From Pantoea alhagi (GTDB taxonomy: Bacteria; Pseudomonadota; Gammaproteobacteria; Enterobacterales; Enterobacteriaceae), in contig NZ_CP019706.1 in NCBI RefSeq assembly GCF_002101395.1, positions 1,674,001-1,738,000 on the forward strand: a stretch of DNA of 64,000 nt, in the 5' to 3' direction. This document shows positions 25,068 through 33,177 of the stretch, in pieces (positions within the stretch are counted from its first letter, which is position 1; each line of letters starts with the position of its first letter). Below the pieces are notes generated by a model, which worked only from the letters and a program-made list of their open reading frames with translations, was not told where the DNA came from and made no database searches. A program made the translations under genes and the position numbers.

Positions 25068-25291
25068 TGCGCCCCCCTGTGATTTCTACGGTTGCTTCCA
25101 TATTGGTCATAAATGGCTTGAAACCAAACTGATTGTACCGCTGGAGAACAAACCAGATGCGGAAGAAATGAAACTGGCTGAATTTTGTTTTCAGAATATC
25201 ATCGCTGTCGAGGCCAAAGTGGTCCTGTACTTTGTAATGCACCACTGCCCGGTAATGGTCATTATCAACCTGTAGCGATTTTATAGTGATA
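25051..25291 (-). pseudogene. DUF3289 C-terminal fragment (orphan remnant)
   Basis: About 80 codons equal to the last part of the full DUF3289 protein (ITIKSLQVDNDHYRAVVHYK to the end), with no N-terminal part. Over the last 65 residues it is identical to the full copy at 58 positions. Homology begins right behind the stop codon of DUF943 copy A, so the join is clean. A short internal frame from 25245 could still be translated (64 residues), and its stop overlaps the start of copy B. It is either a duplication remnant or the tail of a displaced effector allele. Confidence 0.88.
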
Positions 25292-25756
25292 CTAATCAGA
25301 CTCGTCTTTTACTATCTTCCCGTTTTTCCTCATGCGATATATTTCATCATGAGTAGTAAAAGAAAGTCCCATGTTTTTACTGTCACTAACAGAGAAAACT
25401 CTGTTTTTTTCTATACAATTTTTAGGTGGTTTCATATCTTCAAAGCAACGCCTGTCATATTTTCCTTCTTCTTTGTAGCCCTCACCAAAATCCCAAAATA
25501 CTATGGAGAAAAAACCGTCATTTGCAGGTTTTGGAATATTATATTTTACTTTCAATATATCCTTGTTTTTTAGCCACCAGCTTATTTTCCCCCGATCAGT
25601 AAAAGGGAAATTTCTTACAAGAACAGAGCTAAACTCTCCATCCTCATGAACCGCCACAACCTCTACCGAACGTAACGACAACCGCAGGGAGATGCCCAGC
25701 AAGGCACAGCCAATCAGTAACAGAGCATAAAGCGTTTTTTTACTTTTTGCTTTCAT
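25292..25756 (-). CDS. DUF943 family membrane protein, copy A (putative immunity)
   Basis: 154-residue DUF943 protein, directly behind the complete DUF3289 gene and overlapping it by 17 bases (ATGAAAGC lies inside the DUF3289 end), which implies coupled translation. It has an N-terminal helix (LYALLLIGCALLGISLRLSL), then conserved SVEVVAVHEDGEF, VLVRNFPFTDRGKI, VFWDFGEGYK and CFEDMKPPKNC. It should be an inner-membrane protein facing the periplasm. Function is unknown; position and co-translation suggest protection against the DUF3289 product. It is relatively AT-rich next to the housekeeping genes. Confidence 0.87.
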   Translation of the reverse strand: MKAKSKKTLYALLLIGCALLGISLRLSLRSVEVVAVHEDGEFSSVLVRNFPFTDRGKISWWLKNKDILKVKYNIPKPANDGFFSIVFWDFGEGYKEEGKYDRRCFEDMKPPKNCIEKNRVFSVSDSKNMGLSFTTHDEIYRMRKNGKIVKDESD

Positions 25757-26594
25757 CGCGGCTCCCGGAAATATCTATGGTGGCTTCCATATTGGTCATA
25801 AAAGGTTTAAAACCAAACTGATTGTATCGCTGGAGTACAAACCAGATACGGAAGAAATGGAACTGGCTGAATTTTGTTTTCAGCATATCGTCGCTGTCGA
25901 GGCCAAAGTGATCCTGCACCTTGTAATGCACCACTGCCCGGTATTCGTCTTTTTCAATCTGTAGTGACCTTATGGTTATATGCGTTACCCAGGTATCATG
26001 AACGGTAATGCCCATACCGTTATAATTATCCTGTAACCTGTCAAATTTGGGTAATTTGCCACCCAAAATAACTTTTCTTAGCCGGTCCTTCTCTCCCGCT
26101 GGAAAGTATTTATTTGCCCAATCGATATAAGAACTAAGAGCCTCTTTCAATAACAGACGTGTACTATTATCTGGTGAGTTATCCCTGATAATATGATCCT
26201 TTAAAGCCCTGTCCAGAGACACATCACGGAAGGGGGTTCCGTTGCCTTTCTGCATGTGAGTGATCATCTTTTCGATCAGGTGACTGTAAGGCCCGTAAAG
26301 GGAAAATTTGCGGGATAACGAGCGGAATTCATCAAACAGCATTGCGGCGCATTGCTGGCGGGTAATCTTTTCACTGTGGCTACGCAGATTACAGCAGAAC
26401 ATGGACTGAGGACGATCCATTGAAGAGCGCCGGGTCAGAGTGTAAGGATCAACCCGGTCAGAAATGTAATTCAGTCGGTAATAAGATTTTAACTGTGCTT
26501 CGGTCAGATCCCCGCAGCGCATATCACTGGCGTCGTAGTCGTCCATCCTGTTTTGGGTTTTGAAGATGGTGCAGGGAAACTGTAGTGCGGTCAT
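25740..26594 (-). CDS. DUF3289 family protein (putative effector)
   Basis: 284-residue protein of the DUF3289 (YPO3983-like) family, found in enterobacteria; the biochemical activity is unknown. Family-typical segments are FPCTIFKTQNRMDDYDASDMRCGDL at the N-terminus, YGPYSHLIEKMITHMQKGNGTPFRDVSLDRALKDHI in the middle, and VHYKVQDHFGLDSDD plus FFRIWFVLQRYNQF near the end. It has no signal peptide or membrane helix, so any export would need a contact system such as type VI secretion, and no such genes are in the window. Relatives are, as I recall, often found with type VI genes and DUF943. AAGGA lies ten bases before ATG 26594. Confidence 0.87.
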   Translation of the reverse strand: MTALQFPCTIFKTQNRMDDYDASDMRCGDLTEAQLKSYYRLNYISDRVDPYTLTRRSSMDRPQSMFCCNLRSHSEKITRQQCAAMLFDEFRSLSRKFSLYGPYSHLIEKMITHMQKGNGTPFRDVSLDRALKDHIIRDNSPDNSTRLLLKEALSSYIDWANKYFPAGEKDRLRKVILGGKLPKFDRLQDNYNGMGITVHDTWVTHITIRSLQIEKDEYRAVVHYKVQDHFGLDSDDMLKTKFSQFHFFRIWFVLQRYNQFGFKPFMTNMEATIDISGSRDESKK

Positions 26595-26679
26595 CGTGAT
26601 ACATTCCTTGTGTTATCGTCCGTTGATGTCTTCACAAGGAATAATACGCGGTGAAAGGTCAGAGTGTAAACGTTGTACA

Positions 26680-26718
26680 GCCCCTGTCCGTAATTTTTTA
26701 CAGATTCCGGGCAGGGGC
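26680..26718 (-). other. Long hairpin in the DUF3289 upstream region
   Basis: GCCCCTGTCCG and CGGGCAGGGGC (11-base arms, one mispair) enclose a 17-base AT-rich loop, 86 bases upstream of the DUF3289 start. There is no T run. It could be a leader structure or a leftover terminator. The rest of 26595-26852 is AT-rich and shows nothing else I can name. Confidence 0.5.
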
Positions 26719-26852
26719 ATAGCGGACGCTCTACGCTCATTGCACCGTTTTTACGGAAAAAAAATAACAATTTAATAATAAAGAACTAATTATGTACCAC
26801 GATACCAGTTCATCAATTTAATATACGCGTTGACTACAACAGCATGAAAATA

Positions 26853-26907
26853 AAAAAAGCCCGCAATTAACGGGCTTGATTGGTTTTCTGCTACTGGGTG
26901 CGACAGT
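26853..26907 (-). repeat. Right 55-base direct repeat, original yicC terminator
   Basis: Partner of 22713-22767 (53 of 55 identical). It begins eight bases after the yicC stop codon. On the minus strand AAGCCCG-TTAATTG-CGGGCTT plus a T run is a good terminator for yicC, so this is probably the native copy. Confidence 0.9.
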
Positions 26908-26915
26908 ATGCAATG

Positions 26916-27779
26916 CTACTCAATATTCTGAATCTGCTCGCGCATTTGCTCAATAAGCACTTTCAGTTCAATCGCTGAAGCGGTTACATCGGCATTAATA
27001 GATTTTGACGCCAGCGTGTTCGATTCGCGGTTAAATTCCTGCATCATGAAGTCAAGACGGCGGCCAACGGCCTCTTTCTTTTTCAGGATGTTATAGGTTT
27101 CTTTAACATGCGCTTCAAGGCGATCCAGCTCCTCGGCCACATCGATACGCTGAGCCATCATCACCAGTTCCTGCTCAACGCGATTGTTGTCCAGCTGTAG
27201 CTCGGCCTCTTCCAGTTTGGTTACCAGGCGATCGCGCTGCCATTTCAGCACCTCCGGCATCCAGGCGCGTACTTTCTTCACTTCAGCACTCACGCCCTCA
27301 AGGCGCTGCTCAATCATTGCTTTCAGCGCGGCGCCTTCGCTTTCACGCGCGGCGATAAAATCATCAATCGCCAGCTCCAGCGTGGCAATCAATTCTGCGT
27401 TAATCGCGTCTAAATCCTGATCTTCGGCGGACATCACGCCAGGCCAGCGCAAAATATCGACCGGATTAATCGCGCCATCGGCGTTTTGCTGTTTCACCCA
27501 CTGCGCAGCTTCCAGTAACTGTTTGGCCAGCGGCTGATTCAGGATTAAGGCGCTTTGCGCGCTCGGGTCGGCATCGAAGCGTAAATTGCATTCAATCTTC
27601 CCGCGCGTCAGGCGATTACGCAGACGCTCACGAATAACCGGCTCCAGGCTGCGGAACTGCTCCGGCAGGCGAATATAAGTTTCAAGATAGCGCTGGTTCA
27701 CGGAACGCAGCTCCCAGGCTGCGCTGCCCCATTCGCCTTTGGTTTCACGCCGGGCGTAGGCGGTCATGCTGCGGATCAT
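26916..27779 (-). CDS. yicC: YicC family endoribonuclease
   Basis: Member of the YicC/YloC family. E. coli YicC has been reported as an endoribonuclease that helps degrade the small RNA RyhB. The 287-residue product starts MIRSMTAYARRE and ends in the conserved segment KKKEAVGRRLDFMMQEFNRESNTLASKS, which includes the family's likely catalytic glutamates, and SAIELKVLIEQMREQIQNIE. Long coiled-coil helices occupy the middle. It is divergent from rph with a 214-base gap, the usual enterobacterial arrangement. In E. coli dinD separates yicG from yicC; here that place is taken by the accessory region. Confidence 0.96.
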   Translation of the reverse strand: MIRSMTAYARRETKGEWGSAAWELRSVNQRYLETYIRLPEQFRSLEPVIRERLRNRLTRGKIECNLRFDADPSAQSALILNQPLAKQLLEAAQWVKQQNADGAINPVDILRWPGVMSAEDQDLDAINAELIATLELAIDDFIAARESEGAALKAMIEQRLEGVSAEVKKVRAWMPEVLKWQRDRLVTKLEEAELQLDNNRVEQELVMMAQRIDVAEELDRLEAHVKETYNILKKKEAVGRRLDFMMQEFNRESNTLASKSINADVTASAIELKVLIEQMREQIQNIE

Positions 27780-27993
27780 TTTGCGTACCCGTATTCAGGA
27801 AAGATGGGGGAATTATAGCGATGCGTGCCTTCCCTTAACAGGTATAAGCGCCGGTTAACGGAAATAGCCGTTGATCATCATGAGTTATAAAAAGATTAAT
27901 GCCGCTTCGCGCGCTGAAAAAGCATGTTCGGTAGGCAGGCAAGGCTGAAAACCGTATAATGCGCAGCCAATATTAGCAAGCCGGAGAAAAACC

Positions 27994-28710
27994 ATGCGTC
28001 CAGCAGGCCGTCTCACACAGCAGGTGCGTCCCGTTACCCTGACTCGTCACTACACCAAACATGCAGAAGGTTCTGTACTGGTTGAATTCGGCGATACCAA
28101 AGTGCTTTGTAACGCGACCGTAGAAGAGGGCGTGCCGCGCTTCCTTAAAGGGCAGGGACAGGGCTGGATTACTGCCGAATACGGCATGCTGCCGCGCTCA
28201 ACCCACAGCCGCAATGCGCGTGAAGCCGCAAAAGGTAAACAGGGTGGACGTACGCTTGAGATCCAGCGTTTGATTGCGCGCTCGCTGCGCGCCGCAGTGG
28301 ATCTCAAAGCGCTGGGTGAATATACCATTACTCTTGATTGCGATGTGCTGCAGGCTGACGGCGGTACCCGTACAGCTTCCATTACCGGTGCCTGTGTGGC
28401 GTTAGCAGATGCGCTGAATGCGCTGGTTGCTGCCGGCAAGCTGGCGAAAAACCCGATGAAAGGCATGGTAGCGGCCATTTCCGTTGGCATTGTTAACGGC
28501 GAAGCGCTGTGCGATCTGGAATATGTCGAAGACTCTGCGGCTGAAACCGATATGAATGTGGTGATGATGGAAGATGGCCGCATGATTGAAGTTCAGGGCA
28601 CAGCCGAAGGCGAACCCTTCAGCCACGAAGAATTGCTGACGCTGCTGGCGTTAGCGCGAGACGGCATCGATACCTTGATTCAGGCGCAGAAGGCGGCGCT
28701 AAGCAACTAA
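27994..28710 (+). CDS. rph: Ribonuclease PH
   Basis: Phosphorolytic 3'-5' exoribonuclease that trims tRNA 3' ends; it acts as a hexamer. The full 238 residues are present without the frameshift known from E. coli K-12. Conserved stretches are MRPAGRLTQQVRPV, the RNA-binding GWITAEYGMLPRSTHSRNAREA, the phosphate-binding DGGTRTASITGA and DLEYVEDSAAETDMNVVM. It is first gene of the rph-pyrE operon; its translation controls the attenuator that follows. Confidence 0.98.
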   Translation: MRPAGRLTQQVRPVTLTRHYTKHAEGSVLVEFGDTKVLCNATVEEGVPRFLKGQGQGWITAEYGMLPRSTHSRNAREAAKGKQGGRTLEIQRLIARSLRAAVDLKALGEYTITLDCDVLQADGGTRTASITGACVALADALNALVAAGKLAKNPMKGMVAAISVGIVNGEALCDLEYVEDSAAETDMNVVMMEDGRMIEVQGTAEGEPFSHEELLTLLALARDGIDTLIQAQKAALSN

Positions 28711-28718
28711 TTATTTCA

Positions 28719-28742
28719 GGCGACCAGAGAGTCGCCTTTTTT
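28719..28742 (+). terminator. pyrE attenuator
   Basis: GGCGAC-CAGAGA-GTCGCC with a run of six T residues, starting nine bases after the rph stop and 26 bases before pyrE. In E. coli a hairpin here ends transcription unless translation of rph keeps pace with a polymerase slowed by low UTP, linking pyrE to pyrimidine supply. The layout is the same. Confidence 0.92.
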
Positions 28743-28768
28743 ATCGTTAAATTTCGAGGAGAGTAAAG

Positions 28769-29410
28769 ATGAAAGCCTGGCAGCGTGAGTTTATTGAGTT
28801 TGCATTAAACAAGCAGGTATTAAAATTTGGCGAATTTACCCTGAAATCGGGACGTAAAAGCCCCTATTTCTTTAATGCCGGCCTGTTTAATACCGGACGC
28901 GACCTGGCACTGTTGGGCCGTTTTTACGCGCAGGCGCTGGTTGATTCCGGCGTTGACTTCGATTTGTTGTTTGGTCCGGCTTACAAAGGCATCCCCATCG
29001 CCACGACTACTGCCGTTGCGCTCGCGGATCATCACCAGCGCGACGTGCCTTACTGCTTTAACCGTAAGGAAGCCAAAGATCACGGCGAGGGCGGAACGTT
29101 AGTCGGCAGTCCGTTACAAGGACGCGTAATGCTGGTCGATGACGTCATCACCGCTGGCACTGCCATCCGTGAATCAATGGAAATTATCGCGGCTAACGGT
29201 GCCAGCCTGGCCGGCGTGTTGATTTCACTGGATCGTCAGGAGCGGGGACGCGGTGAAATATCAGCGATTCAGGAAGTAGAGCGCGACTATCAATGCCACG
29301 TTACCGCCATTATCACGCTGAGTGATTTGATCGAATACCTCGAAGAAAAGCCTGAAATGGCTGACCATCTGGCTGCAGTACGTAGCTATCGTCAAACCTA
29401 CGGTATCTAA
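28769..29410 (+). CDS. pyrE: Orotate phosphoribosyltransferase
   Basis: Fifth step of pyrimidine synthesis: joins orotate to PRPP to give OMP. The 213-residue product has the E. coli length. The PRPP-binding motif is VMLVDDVITAGTA (residues about 121-133), and the flexible loop NRKEAKDHGEGGTLVGS with its catalytic lysine is intact. GAGGAG precedes the ATG at 28769. A hairpin TCGCCGGG/CCCGGCGA (29428-29453) follows and may end transcripts from both sides. Confidence 0.98.
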   Translation: MKAWQREFIEFALNKQVLKFGEFTLKSGRKSPYFFNAGLFNTGRDLALLGRFYAQALVDSGVDFDLLFGPAYKGIPIATTTAVALADHHQRDVPYCFNRKEAKDHGEGGTLVGSPLQGRVMLVDDVITAGTAIRESMEIIAANGASLAGVLISLDRQERGRGEISAIQEVERDYQCHVTAIITLSDLIEYLEEKPEMADHLAAVRSYRQTYGI

Positions 29411-29469
29411 GCGTAGATGCTGTTGTATCGCCGGGCTTGTGCTGACCCGGCGACATTTATGCACTCGCG

Positions 29470-30066
29470 CTATACCAGCTGCGCCGCTAACAGTGGCCAG
29501 CGTACGTCAAACTCCTGTGTAGGCAAATAGCGGAACTCTGAGCGCACAAAGCGCGACAGCATACCTTCACAAAAAGCCAGCAGCTGGCTGGCAAGCAGCG
29601 TTTCGTCGGTGGCGAAGCCTTGCCCTTCACGCATTTTGCGCTCGCGCATCACCTGCCTCAACTGGGCTTCGATACGCTCGAAAAGCTGGTTAATGCGGCC
29701 CTGCAAACGATCCTGTTCGAACATCAGCGCATGACCGGTAAGAATACGCGTCAGGCCAGGGTTAAGCTCGCCAAAACCTAAGATTAGCTGCACGATCATA
29801 CGCAAACGCGTCATGGTCTCTTTTTCATCTTTCAGAATCGCGTTGATGCGGGTGATCAGGCTATCTTCAATAAACTCGATCAGGCTATCAAACATGCGCG
29901 TTTTACTGGGAAAATGACGGTAAAGCGCAGCTTCGGAGACGCCTACCGTAGCGGCCAGCTTAGCGGTAGTAATACGCTGACTCCCGTCGCTGGATTCCAG
30001 CATTTGCGCCAGAGCCTGCAGGATTTCATCGCGACGATTCCTTTTCGCGCTTTTTTTTTCTGCCAT
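29470..30066 (-). CDS. slmA: Nucleoid occlusion factor SlmA
   Basis: TetR-type DNA-binding protein that, bound to its sites on the chromosome, blocks FtsZ ring formation over the nucleoid. The 198-residue product has the HTH at residues about 28-55 (ITTAKLAATVGVSEAALYRHFPSKTRM) and a helical C-terminal dimer domain. It equals the E. coli protein in length and sequence layout. It follows dut on the minus strand in the usual coaBC-dut-slmA order, with a gap of about 120 bases. Confidence 0.97.
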   Translation of the reverse strand: MAEKKSAKRNRRDEILQALAQMLESSDGSQRITTAKLAATVGVSEAALYRHFPSKTRMFDSLIEFIEDSLITRINAILKDEKETMTRLRMIVQLILGFGELNPGLTRILTGHALMFEQDRLQGRINQLFERIEAQLRQVMRERKMREGQGFATDETLLASQLLAFCEGMLSRFVRSEFRYLPTQEFDVRWPLLAAQLV

Positions 30067-30186
30067 GACGTTATAAACCCCTGAGATTTATCATAAACGG
30101 GCAAAGGCCCACGCAACATCCGTGAGAAGGCATCTCACGGTGCTGAAAAATAAACAAGTCGGGTTGCGGAGGGTGTTGCTGTGCGT

Positions 30187-30645
30187 TTAATTCCGGCCAG
30201 AGTGACCGAAACCGCCTTCACCACGCGCGCTGGCGTCAAAATCTTCAACCAGATTAAATTCTGCCTGCACGACCGGCACGAAAACCAGCTGAGCAATGCG
30301 CTCGCCAGGCTGGACAGTAAAGCTCTCCTGGCTGCGGTTCCATACGGAAACCATTAGCTGCCCCTGATAATCAGAGTCAATCAGCCCAACCAGGTTGCCC
30401 AGTACAATGCCATGCTTATGACCCAGGCCTGAGCGCGGCAAAATAACGGCGGCCAGAGAGGGATCGGCAATATGAATCGCCAGGCCGGTTGGCAGCAGCG
30501 TTGTGGCGCCGGGCGCCAACTCCTGCGGGGCATCAAGACAGGCGCGCAAATCCAGGCCTGCGGAGCCGGAAGTGGCATAGGTCGGCAGGGGGAATTCGTT
30601 ACCTACGCGCGCATCAATAATCTTAACGTCGATTTTTTTCATCAT
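30187..30645 (-). CDS. dut: dUTP diphosphatase
   Basis: Splits dUTP to dUMP and pyrophosphate, keeping uracil out of DNA and feeding thymidylate synthesis; a homotrimer. All five dUTPase motifs are visible: AGLDLRA, PRSGLGHKHG, GLIDSDYQGQL, PGERIAQL and GEGGFGHSG. The start is one of two adjacent ATGs (30645 or 30642); either overlaps the 3' end of coaBC by about 20 bases, which means coupled translation. 152 residues from the first. Confidence 0.97.
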   Translation of the reverse strand: MMKKIDVKIIDARVGNEFPLPTYATSGSAGLDLRACLDAPQELAPGATTLLPTGLAIHIADPSLAAVILPRSGLGHKHGIVLGNLVGLIDSDYQGQLMVSVWNRSQESFTVQPGERIAQLVFVPVVQAEFNLVEDFDASARGEGGFGHSGRN

Positions 30646-31834
30646 AACGGCTGACAATCTCGTCTAATAATTGCTGGCCAAGGAGAGTTTTATCTGCGAG
30701 AGGCAAAACTTTTTCTCCCTCCTGCCAGAAAAGGTGAAGAGCATTAGTATCGCTGTTGAAACCTTGCCCGGATTTGGATACATCATTGGCGCAGATCAGG
30801 TCCAGATTTTTCCGCACACGTTTTTGTTGAGCGTATTCTTCCACATTACGGGTTTCAGCAGCAAACCCTACAACATAGGGGCGCCCTTCCTGCATAGCGC
30901 CAACGCCTGCGACAATATCGGGGTTTTTTACCATTTTCAGCGTAATTTCATCACCCTGCTTTTTGATTTTTTCTGGCGCTACCTCTGCTGCGCGGTAGTC
31001 TGCCACGGCTGCGCTGCCAATGAAAATATCTTGCTGCCTAATATGCAACATTACCGCCTTTTCCATCTCTAGCGCGCTGGTAACGTCAATACGCGTTACG
31101 CCTGCGGGCGTCGCCATCGCGACCGGACCAGCGACCAGGGTAACGTTGGCACCACGCGCGGCCGCAGCGGCCGCAATAGCGAAGCCCATCTTACCCGAGC
31201 TGTGATTAGAGATATAACGCACCGGGTCGAGCGCTTCGCGCGTTGGGCCAGCGGTAATCATAATATTAAGGTGTTGCAGATCGTTGACGGGCATTGACCA
31301 GGCAACAGCGTGGTCAACAATTGCCAGCGGGTCGAGCATGCGGCCCGGCCCCACATCGCCGCACGCCTGGCTGCCGCTGTCCGGCCCCCAGATCAACACA
31401 CCGCGTCCCGTGAGGCGCTGCAAGTTTTCCTGGGTAGGCAGGGCGCGGTACATTTGCTGATTCATGGCGGGCACCACGGCAATGGGCGCTGCGGTGGCCA
31501 GGCAGAGCGTGGTGACCAGATCGTTAGCCATGCCTGCCGCTACGCGTGCAATTAAATCCGCTGTGGCGGGTGCCAGAATAACCAGATCGGCCCATTTCCC
31601 CAGCTCAATATGCCCCATTGCGGCCTCTGCCGCCGGGTCGAGCAGATCGTCATAAACCGGATAACCGGAAACCGCCTGAAGCGTCAGCGGCGTGATAAAG
31701 GCTTTAGCGGCCTCAGTCATGACTACGCGAACTTCCGCGCCGCGATCGCGCAAGCGCCGCACCAGTTCAGGCGTTTTATACGCCGCAATGCCGCCACTGA
31801 CGCCCAATACAATATGTTTACCGGTTAATCCCAT
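30623..31834 (-). CDS. coaBC: Phosphopantothenoylcysteine synthetase/decarboxylase
   Basis: Bifunctional coenzyme A enzyme (formerly Dfp): the N-terminal FMN-dependent CoaC domain (about 1-190) decarboxylates, and the C-terminal CoaB domain joins 4'-phosphopantothenate and cysteine using CTP. Landmarks are VLGVSGGIAAYKT, the catalytic histidine region AAMGHIELGKWAD, PAMNQQMY, the GSQACGDVGPGRM loop, then TAGPTREALDPVRYISNHSSGKMG and KNLDLICANDVS with the cysteine-binding residues. The first two codons are both ATG; the second (31834) aligns with the E. coli start. 403 residues. Confidence 0.97.
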   Translation of the reverse strand: MGLTGKHIVLGVSGGIAAYKTPELVRRLRDRGAEVRVVMTEAAKAFITPLTLQAVSGYPVYDDLLDPAAEAAMGHIELGKWADLVILAPATADLIARVAAGMANDLVTTLCLATAAPIAVVPAMNQQMYRALPTQENLQRLTGRGVLIWGPDSGSQACGDVGPGRMLDPLAIVDHAVAWSMPVNDLQHLNIMITAGPTREALDPVRYISNHSSGKMGFAIAAAAAARGANVTLVAGPVAMATPAGVTRIDVTSALEMEKAVMLHIRQQDIFIGSAAVADYRAAEVAPEKIKKQGDEITLKMVKNPDIVAGVGAMQEGRPYVVGFAAETRNVEEYAQQKRVRKNLDLICANDVSKSGQGFNSDTNALHLFWQEGEKVLPLADKTLLGQQLLDEIVSRYDEKNRR

Positions 31835-32039
31835 CATATTCGCTTCTGCCCTTATTGACCTTTTGACGGACCAGGTCTGTCACAATGGCGCGATTTTAAC
31901 ACATTCTGTTGACCATGCCGTTTAGCATCCAGCCACCTTTGCGAGACGTCCCGAAAAGTTAAATCCTGCCGCTGGTTGCATTGCGTTGACCGGCGCAGAG
32001 TAGTGGCCGGACAGTAACAACAGCCAGCAGGAGAGGCGC

Positions 32040-32690
32040 GTGTTAAAACCCCGGGAAAAGTTAGAGCAGATGGGCGCATCAGCGTTAAGCGATGCGGAGT
32101 TGCTGGCTATTTTTTTACGTACCGGCACATGCGGCAAGCCGGTCATGGCCCTGGCGCATGAACTGCTGGCGACGTTTGGCTCTCTGTATTTGCTAATGAG
32201 CGCTGAAAAAAGCGCATTCGATACGATTAAAGGCGTGGGAAATGCCAAACTGGCGCAGCTGCATGCCGTAGCAGAGCTGGGTCGACGTTTTTTCCATGCG
32301 CAGCTGGCACGGGAAAACGTGCTGGAGAATCCTCAACTGACGCAGCAGTATCTGCAAAGCGTGCTGGCGCATCAGGAGCGCGAAATTTTTATGGCTATCT
32401 TTCTCGATAATCAGCATCGGGTGCTGCAGGCTCAGCAGATGTTTATCGGCACCATCGCCAGCGTAGAGGTACATCCGCGCGAAATTGTACGTGTGGCGCT
32501 AAAGCTTAATGCCGCAGCGCTGATTCTGGCGCACAATCACCCGTCTGGCCGCGCCAAGCCAAGCGCCGCCGATCGGGATATTACCCAGCGTATTAAGCAA
32601 GCCTGCCTGCTGATGAATATTCGTGTGCTCGACCATTTAGTGATTGGCAGGGGAGAATACGTTTCTTTCGCCGAGCGCGGCTGGCTTTGA
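32040..32690 (+). CDS. radC: RadC/YicR JAB1-domain protein
   Basis: 216-residue protein with an N-terminal helix-hairpin-helix part (FDTIKGVGNAKLAQLHAVAELGRR, about residues 60-83) and a JAB1/MPN-type metallohydrolase domain with LILAHNHPSG, the zinc-binding HxHPSG motif, followed by a conserved aspartate. The DNA-repair role once given to RadC is doubtful and no reaction is established. The start is GTG at 32040, six bases after AGGAG; the frame upstream stops at 32003. Divergent from coaBC. Confidence 0.95.
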   Translation: MLKPREKLEQMGASALSDAELLAIFLRTGTCGKPVMALAHELLATFGSLYLLMSAEKSAFDTIKGVGNAKLAQLHAVAELGRRFFHAQLARENVLENPQLTQQYLQSVLAHQEREIFMAIFLDNQHRVLQAQQMFIGTIASVEVHPREIVRVALKLNAAALILAHNHPSGRAKPSAADRDITQRIKQACLLMNIRVLDHLVIGRGEYVSFAERGWL

Positions 32691-32755
32691 GAGCAAAAAA
32701 TGCCTGTTTTCTGTGCTATTTCGGCGATCCAGAGGGATCTTTATCTGTTCGGGAC

Positions 32756-32784
32756 TTGAGCGCTGGCAATACAAGGCGTATACT
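32756..32784 (+). promoter_or_regulatory. Sigma-70 promoter of rpmBG
   Basis: TTGAGC and TATACT separated by 17 bases, followed about six bases on by a likely start near 32790. That leaves a 140-base leader before rpmB which is GC-rich and can form several hairpins; see findings. Confidence 0.7.
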
Positions 32785-32929
32785 ACGCCACCTTTGAGAA
32801 TCTCGGGTTTGGCGTTTAGGCCTGCTCAGCGGGTTCACATGGAACTCGCCTGGATGGGCTACAAGCCTGACGAGGCGGCCAAGACCTAATTTTTAAAGCT
32901 CGAGCTGATTTGATTTTTGGAGAATTGAC

Positions 32930-33166
32930 ATGTCACGAGTCTGCCAAGTAACTGGCAAGCGTCCGGTGACCGGTAACAACCGTTCCCACGCAATGAACGC
33001 GACGAAACGCCGTTTCCTGCCGAACCTGCACTCTCACCGTTTCTGGGTTGAGAGCGAGAAACGTTTCGTTACTCTGCGTGTATCTGCTAAAGGTATGCGT
33101 GTAATTGATAAGAAGGGCATCGATACGGTTCTGGCCGATCTGCGTGCCCGTGGTGAGAAGTACTAA
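32930..33166 (+). CDS. rpmB: 50S ribosomal protein L28
   Basis: Ribosomal large-subunit protein. The 78 residues (MSRVCQVTGKRPVTGNNRSHAMNATKRR at the start) are nearly identical to E. coli L28. GGAG lies seven bases before the ATG. It is followed after 11 bases by rpmG, the classical pair. Its four-cysteine zinc ribbon is reduced, as usual in enterobacteria. Confidence 0.99.
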   Translation: MSRVCQVTGKRPVTGNNRSHAMNATKRRFLPNLHSHRFWVESEKRFVTLRVSAKGMRVIDKKGIDTVLADLRARGEKY

Positions 33167-33177
33167 GGAACTGAATC

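Larger units (their letters stand above)
24603..25980 (-). repeat. Two-unit tandem module, period 689 bases
   Basis: The units 24603-25291 and 25292-25980 each contain a DUF3289 C-terminus followed by a DUF943 gene. All landmarks (DUF3289 stop, DUF943 start, DUF943 stop) are offset by exactly 689 bases. Identity is high over the DUF3289 part and only moderate over DUF943. Confidence 0.88.

Noticed and set aside
32644..32889. 81-codon frame across the end of radC and the rpmB leader
   Set aside because: It begins inside radC in another frame and covers the rpmB promoter and leader; no family resemblance.
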